A DNA stretch of 64,000 bases from Takifugu bimaculatus (lineage: Eukaryota > Chordata > Actinopteri > Tetraodontiformes > Tetraodontidae). Location of the stretch: the NCBI GenBank assembly GCA_004026145.2, contig CP034979.1:16153720-16217719 (forward strand), read 5' to 3'. The notes under the pieces were generated by a model, which made no database searches, was not told the DNA's origin, and saw nothing but the letters and a program-made list of their open reading frames with translations. The position numbers and the translations under genes were made by a program. Numbering within the stretch: position 1 is the first letter of the stretch; each line of letters begins with the position of its first letter. This document shows, piece by piece, positions 44,682-57,200 of this stretch.

Positions 44682-47379
44682 ATGCAGCCCATTAATAGCG
44701 CAGCTGGCAATGCAGCCAAATCCAAGACCAAAAAGCTTATGAACGAGGCTCTCCGGTGCTTTCTTTCATGTTTTTGTGTCACTGTAGAGGACTCAGACGA
44801 AGAACACAATGAGCCTCTGGACCAACCAAGGCGGTACGACCAAACGTTCCTCAAAGTTAAACATATTGCCGTGATTTGTGACTGAAACATTCATGTGACA
44901 AATGGAGAACGGTTCTTCATCATGCAGATCTTCTGTTTTCTTGGGTTTTGCATTAGCAGGGAGGAGCAGGCTGAAGAGCCCTTGACAACAGTCAGCCGGC
45001 CAGGCTCACCTTTAGGAGTCACACGTCACCAGGTACATTTTTCTCTTTTGATAGACAAAAATTAACACCGGTTCCTGATGTTTCACATGGATCCTGTCTC
45101 TTCTTCCAAAAAACAGAGCCCAGCGTGTCCTGCAGGGGAAGGAGGAGAGGACACGTGTTCATTAGACAGCCCCTGTTCCTCCACATCCAGCAGCGACGAT
45201 AAACAAGCTGTAAAAATACTTCTTCTAAACTTAACATTGATGTATTTTTGACTTTGTTTAACGTGATTGAGCTGATGTTGCTTTATTCTTAACAGAGCCT
45301 GGGGTCCACAGATGAAGACCAAGAGATGGTTTCTTCCTGTGTCAGTGACACCCAACAGGAGGAGCAGGCTGAAGAGCCCTTGACAATTGTCAGCCGGCCA
45401 GGCTCACCTTTAGGTGTCACAGGTCACCAGGTACATTTTTATCTTTTAATAGAGAAAAATTAACACCAGTTCCTGATGTTTTTACATGGACCCTGTCTCT
45501 TCTTCCAACAAACAGAGCCCAGCGTGTCCTGCAGGGGAAGGAGGAGAGGACACGTGTCCATTAAACAGCCCCTGTTCCTCCACATCCGGCAGCGACATTG
45601 AACAAGCTGTAAAATCTACCTCTGAACTTAACATTGATGTATTTTTGACTTTGTTTTATGAGATTGAGCTGATGTTGCTTCTTCTTTAACTAACAGAGCC
45701 TGGAGAACAAGGATGAGGAAGAGTCAGAGACGCTTTCTTCAGAGCAAAACAGTTCATTTATGAGCTCCTTAGAATTTGCAGAAGATGCAGCTGAGCAACC
45801 TGTAAGAAGAAAGCACAATGGAAATATGGACATTAGTGTGCTGTAATGACCACTTTACTGCTACTTTTACAACAGATTTCAACAAGTTCCAGTTATGAGG
45901 AAGAAGAGAACCCATCCTCATTCAGCAAAAGGGTTTCAGACATCCTGGCTGTAAGAATCAGCAAAATTCTGACTGTTGTAAAGGACTATCCATCAGGTTT
46001 ATTTGACTGGACAGTCTTTCCTTCAATGTTTGTTTTATATTTTCCCTTTACTTTTACCGAACAGAACATCTTTGATGGAGATCAGTCAGAGATATCTTCA
46101 CGTGTAAGTCTTTTATTTTGTAATGCCTTTTCCTGCAGAAGCTATGGCTGAAGAACCTCAGCACAATATGGATGTTACATGCAAATATGGACATTAGTTT
46201 GTTGTAATTACCAGTTTTTCCCCTATTTCCAACAGAGTTCAACATGCACTACTGAGGAGGAAGAGGAGAACTTGTCGACATCAAATAAAAGTGTTTCAGA
46301 TGTCCTGATTGGTAAGAATCAAGCACATTTTTACTGTTACATTGTTTATTAGGACTATCCATCATATTTATACGCACTGGGTAATTTTTCCTCTATTGTG
46401 GCTGTTTTATTAGATTGAGCTGATGTTGCTTTATTCTTAACAGAGCCTGGGGTCCACCGATGAAGACCCAGCTATATACTTTTCCTGTGCCTGTGACACC
46501 CACCAAGAGGAGCAGGCTGAAGAGCCCTTTGCAATAGTCAGCCGGCCAGGCTCACCTTTAGGTGTCGCAGGTCACCAGGTACATTTTTCTCTTTTGATAG
46601 AGAAAAAAATTAACACCGGTTCCTGATGTTTCACATGGACCCTGTCTTTTCTTCCAACAAACAGAGCCCAGCGTGTCCTGCAGGGGAAGAAGGAGAGGAC
46701 ACGTGTCCATTAGACAGCCCCTGTTCCTCCACATCCAACGCTGATGTTGAACAAGCTGTAAAAATGCTTCTTCCAAACTTAACATTGATGTATTTTTGGC
46801 TTTGTCTTACTCGATTGAGCTGATGTTGCTTTATTCTTAACAGAGCCTGGGGTCCACAGATAAAGACCAAGAGATAGTTTCTTCCTGTGTCAGTGACACC
46901 CAACAGGAGGAGCAGGCTGAAGAGCCCTTGACAATAGTCAGCCGGCCAGGCTCACCTTTGGGTGTCGCAGGTCACCAGGTATATTTTTATCTTTTAATAG
47001 AGAAAAATTAACACCGGTTCCTGATGTTTCACATGGACCCTGTCTCTTCTTCCAAAAAACAGAGCCCAGCGTGTCCTGCAGGGGAAGGAGGAGAGGACAT
47101 GTGTCCAGTAGACAGCCCCTGTTCCTCCACATACAGCAGCGACTTTGAACAAGCTGTAAAAATGCTTCTTCTAAACTTATCATTGATGTATTTTTGACTT
47201 TGTTTAACATGATTGAGCTGATGTTGCTTTATTCTTAACAGAGCCTGGGGTCCACAGTGAAGAGACCCAGAGATGGTTTCTTTCTGTATTAATGAAACCC
47301 ACCAAGAAGGAGCAGGCTGAAGAGCTCCTGATAATAGTCGCCGGCCAGGCTCACCTTTAGGTGCAGGTCACCAGGTAAT
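44682..47379 (+). CDS. USP37-like protease, array copy 4, 5' part (acidic repeat exons), truncated by gap
   Basis: It starts MQPINSAAGNAAKSKTKK and contains the same exon order as copy 3: five type-A segments (beginning near 44961, 45297, 46446, 46848 and 47242) and four type-B. The last type-A exon (47242-47375) differs from its paralogues by several one-base gains and losses (TCCACAGTGAAGAGACC for TCCACAGTTGAAGAAGACC) and is out of frame. Indels also cluster at 46310-46400. The catalytic half would lie beyond the gap, or be the copy 1 sequence itself if the contig is a closed loop. Confidence 0.75.
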
Positions 47380-47399
47380 TTAAGAGATTGAGTTATTTT

Positions 47400-47499
47400 N
47401 NNNNNNNNNNNNNNNNNNNNNNNNNNNNNNNNNNNNNNNNNNNNNNNNNNNNNNNNNNNNNNNNNNNNNNNNNNNNNNNNNNNNNNNNNNNNNNNNNNN
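47400..47499. other. Assembly gap of exactly 100 N
   Basis: A placeholder gap. Its left edge lies inside USP copy 4 and its right edge inside intron 1 of A2M copy 1, just after the equivalent of the LINE tail seen in copy 2. Confidence 0.98.
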
Positions 47500-50400
47500 A
47501 CGCCCATCAGATTTGGTGCTCGGTCGGTGAGATAAGCGTCACGCTTGTATGTTTCTGTGGCTGCAGACAGTTCATGGTGACCATTCCCGGCGTCATCGAA
47601 GTTGGATCGACGAGCAGGCTGTGCGCCAGTCTCTTGCAGCCCAACGAGTCTTTGGCCATGACCGCCATTCTCACCTACAACGACAACAAAATGGTCATCT
47701 TTGAGAGAGTTTCAGACAAACAATTCCACCAATGCACAAACTTCCAGGTCCTCAACATCCAGCTTGCATGATTGGTTCTCTGGTCATCGTCAGTTCTGAT
47801 GTTTCCATGTTTCTTCCACAGGCTCCGGAGATGTTGGAATCTAAGGTCCACAATCTCATCGTCACTGTACGCGGAGAGCAGTTTTCCTTGACGGAATCAC
47901 GAAAAATCATGATCAAATACTACCCATTGAAGTCCTTCGTCCAAACAGACAAGCCCATCTACCTGCCTGGTCAAACAGGTAACCTGGTCAGTCGGCTGTG
48001 TGAAAGAATCCGCTTAATCCCGTTTTTCTCACCTCTCAGTTCATTTCAGAGTCGTCACGCTGGACACCAAGCTGAGACCTGCAAAAGGGCTGGTGAGTTC
48101 CCCGGGGGTGTTTCTGAACCAGTACACACGTGGGTTAGGTAATGATGTGTGGAAACCATGCAAAAGTCCAGCTGCAGGAGCGAAATCAGGCAAACCAAAC
48201 AAAGCGTAGGTTGTGTCCTTTGACCTCTGATACCAGTTTGATCCATGTGTGCAAACAGCTGGCACAGATGAAGGGTCAAAGTATCCAGTCATAGTTGTGA
48301 TTATGAGGAAAATTTCACATTTATCTCTATTTTTCTCTCTTCCAGTACGATGTCATCGAACTTCTGGTAAGGAAAACGGAAATTTTCACACTAATTGTTC
48401 TGCATCCCCGTAAGTTATGGAAGTAGATTCCAGATTCCTGCAATTTTTTCCCTCGTTGATTTCACTCAGGACCCTCAACAAAACCGGATCGGCAGTGGCT
48501 GAACGCCACGTCCAACGGGGGCAATACTGCAGCTGTCCTATTCCCTCAACTCTGAGGTCCGCGAGGGATGGTATACCATTTCAGTTTGGATGAAGAGAAA
48601 CCAAGTAAACAAGAGATTTAAGGTAGAAAAATATGGTGAGTTGCAGAGCTTTTAATTTGGCACCAACCACCCCTTCCCCCCATAAACCAAAACTCATCTC
48701 TCCCTCAGTCCTCCCAAAATTTAAGGTGAGCCTCCAAGCGCCCAACAAGGTAAGCGTTGGAAAAGAGGAACTGGAAATGGACGTCTGTGCAAAGTAAGTT
48801 CTTGTATCCACTTTGTGTTTTTAGCCATTACCAGCCACTCTCCTACCCTCTGAATCTTTGATCCAAACAGATACACGTATGGACAACCTGTGCCGGGGAT
48901 GGTGAACATTGTGATTTGCCGGAGACCGAGGAGCTATTTGACCGATCAGATCCCAGGCCTGTGTTTCAAAGAGGCGAAACAGGTGTAGTGTTATTAACTC
49001 TGGTTCTGAGCCATCGAAAAATGTAACACCTCAAAGATGAGCGGAAGTGGTCACAGCAGAGGAGTGAAATCAAGATTCAGAGATCAATTCAGTTTAAAAA
49101 AAACTCACACAAGCATTTTATGGCGTCACTAGGCGGCGACAAACCGCACGCACGCTGGGCTTTTAAGAACTAAAATGCATTTTCATCAATTTTAGCTTCA
49201 TAAAATCATCAGCAAAAAGGCTTCAGTGTGATCAATAATCAGAAATCTGTCGGGAAACATTCAGCAACTCTCCAATTTTGTTTTTTGCTATCCAGACGGA
49301 CAAGACCGGCTGTGCCAAATTCAACCCCAAAATGTCGGTTTTCACCAAAATAGAAGCTAAGGCGTTTGACCCTTCCCTCCACATCACAGCCAGCGTGGAG
49401 GAGGAGGGGACAGGCAAGTTTTGCCAGTCTTACTGCTCGTTCAGGATGTTGTGGTTGCTGTAACTCGGCTGCTTTTCCTCACAGGAACTTCACTTCCAGC
49501 GGAGAAAGTTGTGGAGCTCTCTTACGTAATTGGGAAGTTGATCTTTGTTGAAACACCCAAGATTTACAATGAGGAATCGATGTTGGAGGGGAAGGTGGGC
49601 GTAAGAGATGTTTTTCAAGGCCGTCAGAGTCTAGAAGCCTTGGTGATTTTATGGGATGCCCCTTTTCCTCATTTCCGGCAGATTAAAGTGGTTCACCACA
49701 ACGATACGCCCGTCCCTAACATGGAGATCCAGTTACTGAACGCTATAGGCTGGCAGGACAGGGTGCTACTGAACCTCACCACAGATGCCGAGGGAATTGC
49801 CACTTTCTCATTAAACACAACACTGTTCAATGGAGAGGACATCAGACTCAAGGTAGGTGACTGAATGTGGCCAATCACACATCACCAGGCCCCAGTGACG
49901 TCACACAAGGGGCCACTGGGAGTCGGGTTTATGTTAAGTTGCTGGTCAGAACGCCAGAAATGGAATCAGTAACAGAGGACATCAATCTAACGTTTAAGAA
50001 TAGAATCATTTATAAAAACATGAAACATTTGACAAACTCTAAAAGCACCTTCCGTCCAATCAGGCCTCAGCAGTACGACAAGACCGTAACTTCCTGGAAC
50101 CATTCTTTGACAGCGCCCACCACACAGTGTCCGTGTTCCAGCCGCCTTTGCCTTTTTCCAAATCTGTCAGCTCCTTGGTCGTGAACAAAAAGGAGGAAGC
50201 TCTTTCGTGTGATGGAGAGGAGACCATCTCCATCAAATACAACTTCGTGGGAGGAAGAAACTGCAGGAAATGTGGATGTGATATATTGGTGAGCAGCGAC
50301 TGGGGCGCTTTAGAAACATTTACCCAGAATTCAAAGAAAAATGGCCCTCAACACAGTGCTAACTGTAATGCTAACACTGTACAAAAGGTCAAATTCCTCA

Positions 50401-51290
50401 GATTATCGCGATCAACTGTGTTTGTGACAAATTCTCCCAGATTATGTCAAGAGGAATGATCATCACTCAGGGACTTCAAATGGTGGAGATTCTGAAAGAT
50501 CCCGGTAGGCCACCCCAGTTTTTCATAGCGTCTTTTGAAGTCTGAGTGCTTTGCTTTTCCGACATCAACGTTCCGTTTCTCTTTCAGTGACGGAGGGCAG
50601 CATATCCTTCGGTGTGAAAATGTCTCCAGAGTTGTCACCGGCCCTGCAGGTCATGGCGTACGTCATCCTCCCGAGCGAGAACGTGATTGCCCACAAGGCC
50701 GATTTCACCGTGACCAAATGCTTCCTTAACAAGGTCAGTGGCCCGTACGAGTCCAAGCTAACACACTGTCATACGAAACGGCTGCTGTTTGAATTAAAAA
50801 GGTTCAGGAGGCGCCGGAGGAGGTGGATTCCAGGTTATTCAGTCCTTTGTGATCTGTAACCTCTTAGCCAGATGGAGCCAAATCTCACACGCTGGACTTT
50901 TAATTTAAATTGTCGCCTCATTACTTGTGTTAGAAACAGTTTGTGTTCCTTTAAACTTCTACTCTGTGTGTTAGGTGTCTGTGGAGTTTTCCCCGACCTC
51001 CGCTTGTCCCGGGAGAGGAAGTCAACATGAAGGTGAAGGCTCTTCCAAACTCTCTGTGTGGCGTGAGCGCCATTGACCAGAGCGTCCTCATCCTAGAGCC
51101 CGGGGGAGACCATGACCCGCTGACAAGGGTAAATGCCAGGACCAAATTTAATCAGGACACATTGTTAAGGTTCTTGGAGAAGCCCAGTCCGACCAGCTAG
51201 AAGGTGGTTCTTCATAGGGATATTTGTTCTGTTGTGTGAAGATGCTTTAGCCAGGGTTCATCTCCAGCTTCAGCTTCCATTTTCATTTTC
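47500..51290 (+). repeat. Tandem duplication, A2M copy 1 part matching 60327-64000
   Basis: Exons and introns match the second copy closely by eye for the whole overlap. The starting offset is 12827 bp. Differences are mostly single-base indels and one intron deletion of about 125 bp in the second copy. Confidence 0.85.
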
Positions 51291-54200
51291 AGATATTTGA
51301 CTGCTGCCTGTGAGTACAGTTTCTGGTATCCCATATGAAATTGAGGACTCTGAACCGTGTTTACACGTGAGGCCAAAAAAGAAAAAAAAATTGCCCGTTC
51401 CACCTGGTGATGAGGCGAATGATGCTTATTCGGTTTTTAAGGTAAATTCTGTCTTGTTCTTTCAAAAATATGTGGTATATTCACGAAAAAGCAAACTCGA
51501 ACTCATCATGACTTCCTTTTGCCTGTGCTAACCAGAGTTTAGGTCTGAAGGTTGCCACAAATTTGCTAATCAAGATGCCACCATGTGTGAAATTGAAAGT
51601 ACTATCGTGGCATGATGTGTGAGCTGTTATTTCCCCCTCTTGTAAAACGAATGATGCGAAAGTTGTACATTACTGAAATTTTGGCAATGACTCTTGTTGT
51701 GGTGCTTCTTCAGTATTCCGCTTATCAGGACGACGTGACATGCCCATTGCTTCATCCGGTGTGGGTGCGGCACCAGGAAGAGGCGTAATCAAAACCGTCC
51801 GCACTTTCTTCCCAGAAACCTGGGTTGTGGGAAACTGGCTGAAGTCGGGTGAGGTTCTGATCTACTCAGCTTCCATAAAAATGTCCCCAAAACCCCGCCT
51901 TCTAGTGGCTAGCCATATTAACGCTAATGATATAATTCCTACCATGTCCACTAGGGGCTCGGTCAGATGTAACTGAATCCTCTGACACCTGAGCAAAGTA
52001 TAATCTGATTAAGCCACCATGGGAAACTCCTTTTGCGTGATGAAGATTAGCTGAATCTGTGTGTTGCTACCTCCAGAGACTCTGCACAGACGGATTTGCC
52101 CCTCACTGTCCCAGACACCATCAACCACCTGGAAGACGGAGGCGTTCTGCTTGTCCCCTCAGGGTTTCGGCCTAGCTCCCCAGAACGAGATCACTGTGTT
52201 CCAGCCCTTCTTCCTGGAGCTCAGCCTTGCCGTACTCCATCATCCGCGGCGAGCAGTTTGAACTGAAGGCAACCGTCTTCAACTACCAGTCCACTTGCAT
52301 GATGGTGCGCGATGCCTCGCTCATCTTCTCTGGATTGTAGTTGTTGTTTTTATATATTTTTCGTAAATATTTTGAGCCATGTCTTCAACAGGTCAGCGTG
52401 AAAGCAACCCCATCGGATGAATATACCCTCACACCTCTGTCCGGAAACGAGTACACTTCCTGTCTGTGTGGGCAGCGAACGCAAAACCCTGAGCTGGACC
52501 ATGGTGCCCTCAGGTTGGGTAAGGCCATCGAAAAACGTTAGACTGATCTATATGACAATGTTAAAATGATCCACATCAACCAGCTCTCAGACAGTTGAAT
52601 TTCTCATAAAACTATTGTGTTTCGTCACCTTTACAGGCGTTGTGAACGTAACTGTGAGCGCCGAGGCCCCATAGCATCACACGCGTATTGTGACAACGAG
52701 ATCGTGAGCGTGCCGGAGAGACGGTCGCATCGACACGGTCACCGGCTGGTCGCTCATCGTGAAGGTAAAACCCCATCAGCTGACAGCATGTGCGATACGT
52801 TGTCATGGCGATGGAAGGTCATGCCTTGTTTTTTTTATTTCAATTTCAGGCCGAAGGGACGGAGATGGAAAAAATAAATAACTGGCTGCTGTGTCCAAAC
52901 GGTCCGTCCAGTTCACATCCAGGTTTCACTAAAATGGACATTGCGTCCTATCTGCCCCCTGCTGGTAGCCTGTGGTATCAGAAAAGGCCCCTTCTCCCTC
53001 CACTGTTCTATCCATAGAGCACTAAAAGGCCATCAGAACCATTGCTCTATGCTAAATATTTCTATCTCTGCCTTTGAAACGGGATTTCATGCGTGTGTTT
53101 TATTTCCAGATGAGGTGCTGAAAGAGGAAGTCGAACTAGAACTTCCTGATAATGCGATCGATGGATCAGCCCGAGCTTTAGTATCTGTGCTGGGTAATCA
53201 GATTACTTCATTCAAATGGGTTTTATCACGTCGTTAGACGGACGGGTTCATTTTGCTCAATGCGCTCGCTGTACTTCAACCCGGCTGTCCTGCAGGCGAC
53301 ATCATGGGCCGGGCTCTGCAGAACCTGGATGGACTGTTGAAGATGCCGTACGGTATGCGGGGAGCAGAACATGGCGCTCCTGGCCCCCAACATCTATATC
53401 CTACAGTACCTGAGAAGCACAGAACAGCTGACAGATGACATCTTAAAGAAGGCCATCCACTTCCTGACCAGCGGTGAGGAGCCGGATCATGGAGGATGAA
53501 TATGTCTGTCATCCTAATCTGAATGTGCGTTTAATTTATCCAGGATATCAGAGGCAGCTGAACTACAAACACCTGGATGGAATCTTACAGCGCATTTGGA
53601 ATTGGAGACGGGAACACCTGGTGAGAAGAAACGTTTGTCAGGCTGCTCAGGTCGCTACGTCTAGATTCCTGAGCTGATGATAATCTGTTCGCAGGCTGAC
53701 CGCTTTCGTGGTGAGATCTTTTGAAAAAGCGAAGGGCATTCATCTACATCGACCCGACAAAGATGGACGAGTCCAAGAACTGGCTGCTGGGCCGACAGAA
53801 AGAAGACGGCTGTTTTGCGCAGTCTGGAAAACTCTTCAACAACAGGATGAAGGTGATCTAATGGGCCGCCCCGAGATTCCAACCCTGGATGTGGGCGATG
53901 CTGATGGTTTGACTGGTGCTTCCTCTCCTCAGGGTGGAGTTTCTGATGATAGTGACGCTCAGCGCTTACATCACGGCCGCCTTACTGGAGATGAACATGT
54001 CGGCTACTGTAAGTACTCGACGGTGCTAAAGTCGACAGAAGCTTAAAGAGCTGGACCGGTCCAGGAATAGAAGAAAACACAGACAGATTTTTATATAACT
54101 TAGATCGATAATGGTCGCAGAAATAAAAAAACAAACAAACATTTTCACGGTATATTTTGCAGGATCTTCCAGTCCACAGGAGCATGATGTGCCTCAAAGA

Positions 54201-57200
54201 ATCCACCAACAACCTGAACAACACCTACACGACAGCTCTCATGGCCCTACGTCTTCTCTCTGGCTGGAGACTTGAAGACTCGTGATTTCCTCCTGCAGCA
54301 CTTGGATTCGGTTGCCTCCCAGGAAGGTGAGTCAGAAGCCCTGAAGGGCACCATTGCAGTCTGGTCCTGTTGACCCATTTGAACCTGTCGCCTGCGTAGG
54401 GGGCTTAATCCACTGGTCCCAGAGCACAGATGAGGGGTTTGGCTCTCTGTCAGTGGAGATCGGCTCCTACGTTCTGCTCGCCAAACTCAGTGGTTCTCCT
54501 ACTACCGAAGGACCTGGGCTACGCCAGCCGCATTGTCAGATGGCTCTCCATGCAGCAGAACTACTATGGAGGCTTCTCCTCTACACAGGTATGAGCAAAG
54601 GAGATGGGGATCTTCCTGGGACGTAGAAAAATCACATCCATAGAGGATAACTGGGCTGTCGTTGTTGTAGGACACGGTGGTCGCTCTTCAGGCTCTGGCC
54701 CTTTTACTCCACTCTGGTGTACAGCACAAAGGGTTTCAAGCACGGTCAAGGTCAATAGCCCCAGTGGTCAACTGGTATTTGATTGTGAACCAGAACAACA
54801 AAACTGGTCTACCACGAGAAGCTGCTGAAGGACCTGGGAGGGAAAAGTCAACCTGGAAGTGGAGGGCTCAATGTGTGCTTCAATACAGGTACTGGTCCAC
54901 AAAATGAGTACCCAGAGCTTGTAGATGTTTAGAATCACAGAACCGGATCATACCTGCTCGACTCAGTTAGACCTGCCACATAACATCCGTCCTAACATCT
55001 TCCCAGATTTCTCTTCACTACAAACATTCCAACTCCTACCACCGTTGACATTTTCTTTGTGGAGGCAAAAGCAGAGTGTCAGACTCAGAAAAACAGAGTC
55101 ACGCTGAAGCTTTCGTCCCTGTGAGTAAAGGTCAGCTACCGCTTCAACGAGACTACAACAACGCCACTGGAGCATAGCGTTTGTGGATGTGTTACAGATA
55201 CAGGGGCAAGCAACAGACCACAAAACATGGTCATCCTGGAGGTTACAATGCTGTCTGGATTTGTTCCCGACCCCGAGTCTGTGGCGAATGTGAGTAAAGT
55301 ACACCCTGCTCAAGAGGGTTTAATACTTTAGTAAAACTGTCTGAGGGTTAAAGAAACTTTATTCTCCATCAAGCTGACATTCTTATATTGACCCCCATGC
55401 AGCTCCGTCAAGCCCTCTTGGTGGGTCGTGTTGACGAGACGAGGGCGAGTTCTGATCTACATCACTGAGGTCAGGAAGATCTGCTGTGAGGTTGATCTCC
55501 ATCTTAGATCATGTGATAACCTCAGTCTTGTCTCCAAACAGCTGCCGAAGGACATCCCGATCCACCACACTTTAACCCTGAGTCAAGGAGGTCCCCAGTG
55601 CAGAACCTGAAACCAGCTTTGGTCAAGATCTACGATACTACCAGCCAGTAAGACCTTCTTTCTGCTCCGATGACATGACACATGAGTTTAGGTTTAAATG
55701 TGAACTTAGAATTATTTTTTTATCCATCATCCATCCATTCTCTGCCGCTTATCCGGGGTCGGGTCGCGGGGTCCCCAGCTACCTCCTCCAGCTCATCCGG
55801 AGGGATCCCCAGGCGTTCCCAGGCCAGCCGAGAGACACTAGTCTCTCCAAAGTGTCCTGGGTCTCCCCGGGGGTCTCTTACGGAGGGACATGCCCTGAAC
55901 ACCTCACAGGGAGGCGTCCAGGGGGCATCCCTGACTAGATGCCCAAGCCACCCCATCTGGTCCTCTCAACGCGGAGGAGCTGCGACTCTACTCCGAGCTC
56001 CTCCCGGATGGCAGAGCTTCTCACCCTATCTCTAAGGGAGAGCCCAGCCACCCTACGGAGGAAGCTCATTTCAGCCGCTTGTACCCGTGATCTTGTTCTT
56101 TCGGTCATTACCCAAAGCTCATGACCATAGGTGAGGGTAGGAACGAAGATCGACCGGTAAATCGAGAGCTTCGCCTTTCAGCTCAGCTCTCTCTTCACCA
56201 CAACGGACCGGTGCAGAGTCCGCATTATTGTGGACGCCGCACCAATCCGCCTGTCGATCTCCCGCTCCATTCTTCCCTCACTCGTGAACAAGACCCCGAG
56301 GTACTTAAACTCCTCCACTTGGGGCAGGATCTCCTCCTTTACCCGGAGAAGGCACTCCACCTTTTTCCGGTCGAGAACCATGGCCTCGGATTTGGAGGTG
56401 CTGATTCTCATCCCAGCCGCTTCACAGGCGGCGGCGAACCGATCCAGTGATAGTTGGAGGTCACGGGCCGATGAAGCCAACAGGACCACATCATCCGCAA
56501 AAAGCAGAGACGCGATCCTGAGGTCACCAAACCGGATCCCCTCAACACCATGACTGCACCTAGAAATTCTGTCCATAAAAATTATGAACAGAATCGGTGA
56601 CAAAGGGCAGCCCTGGCGGAGGCCAACCCTCACCGGAAACGAGTTCGACTGCCAGCAATTCGGACCAAACTCTGACACCGATCGTACAGGGAGCGGACAG
56701 CCCGTATCAGCGGGCCCGACACCCCATACTCTTGGAGGACCCCCCACAGGACCCCCGAGGGACACGGTCGAATGCTTTCTCCAAGTCCACAAAACACATG
56801 TGGACTGGTTGGGCAAACTCCCATGCACCCTCGAAGACCCTGCTGAGGGTGTAGAGCTGGTCCACTGTTCCACGCCCAGGACGAAAACCACATTGCTCCT
56901 CCTGAATCCGAGGTTCGACTATCCGGCGGACCCTCCTCTCCAGTACCCCTGAATAGACCTTACCAGGGAGGCTGAGGAGTGTGATCCCCCTATAGTTGGA
57001 ACACACCCTCCGGTCCCCCTTTTTTATGTTAATCTAATTCTTCTGTTTCTTATCAGGTGACCAGGCAGAGACGGAATATGTCGTCACCTGTGTGAGGTAA
57101 GTTGATGAGTTATAATACAGCAAATATAATAACCAAACATTTTTTATTACATTAGCAGACATAATTTTCAACATATTTTACCCTTTCAACATATCTTAAC

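Larger units (their letters stand above)
33489..47399 (+). repeat. USP array unit 3 (13911 bp, to the gap)
   Basis: This unit runs from the reference point in copy 3 to the contig end in copy 4. It carries the full-length hAT MITE, the L2 and two tandem coiled-coil blocks. It ends exactly one base before the reference point of the repeat. Confidence 0.85.

Noticed and set aside
52617..52877. An 86-codon ORF in A2M copy 1 as a separate gene
   Set aside because: It is a frameshifted reading of the A2M exon with VNVTVSAEA and DNEIVSVPER.
55682..56553. Plus-strand ORFs over the Rex3-like LINE
   Set aside because: They are shadows of the minus-strand reverse transcriptase.
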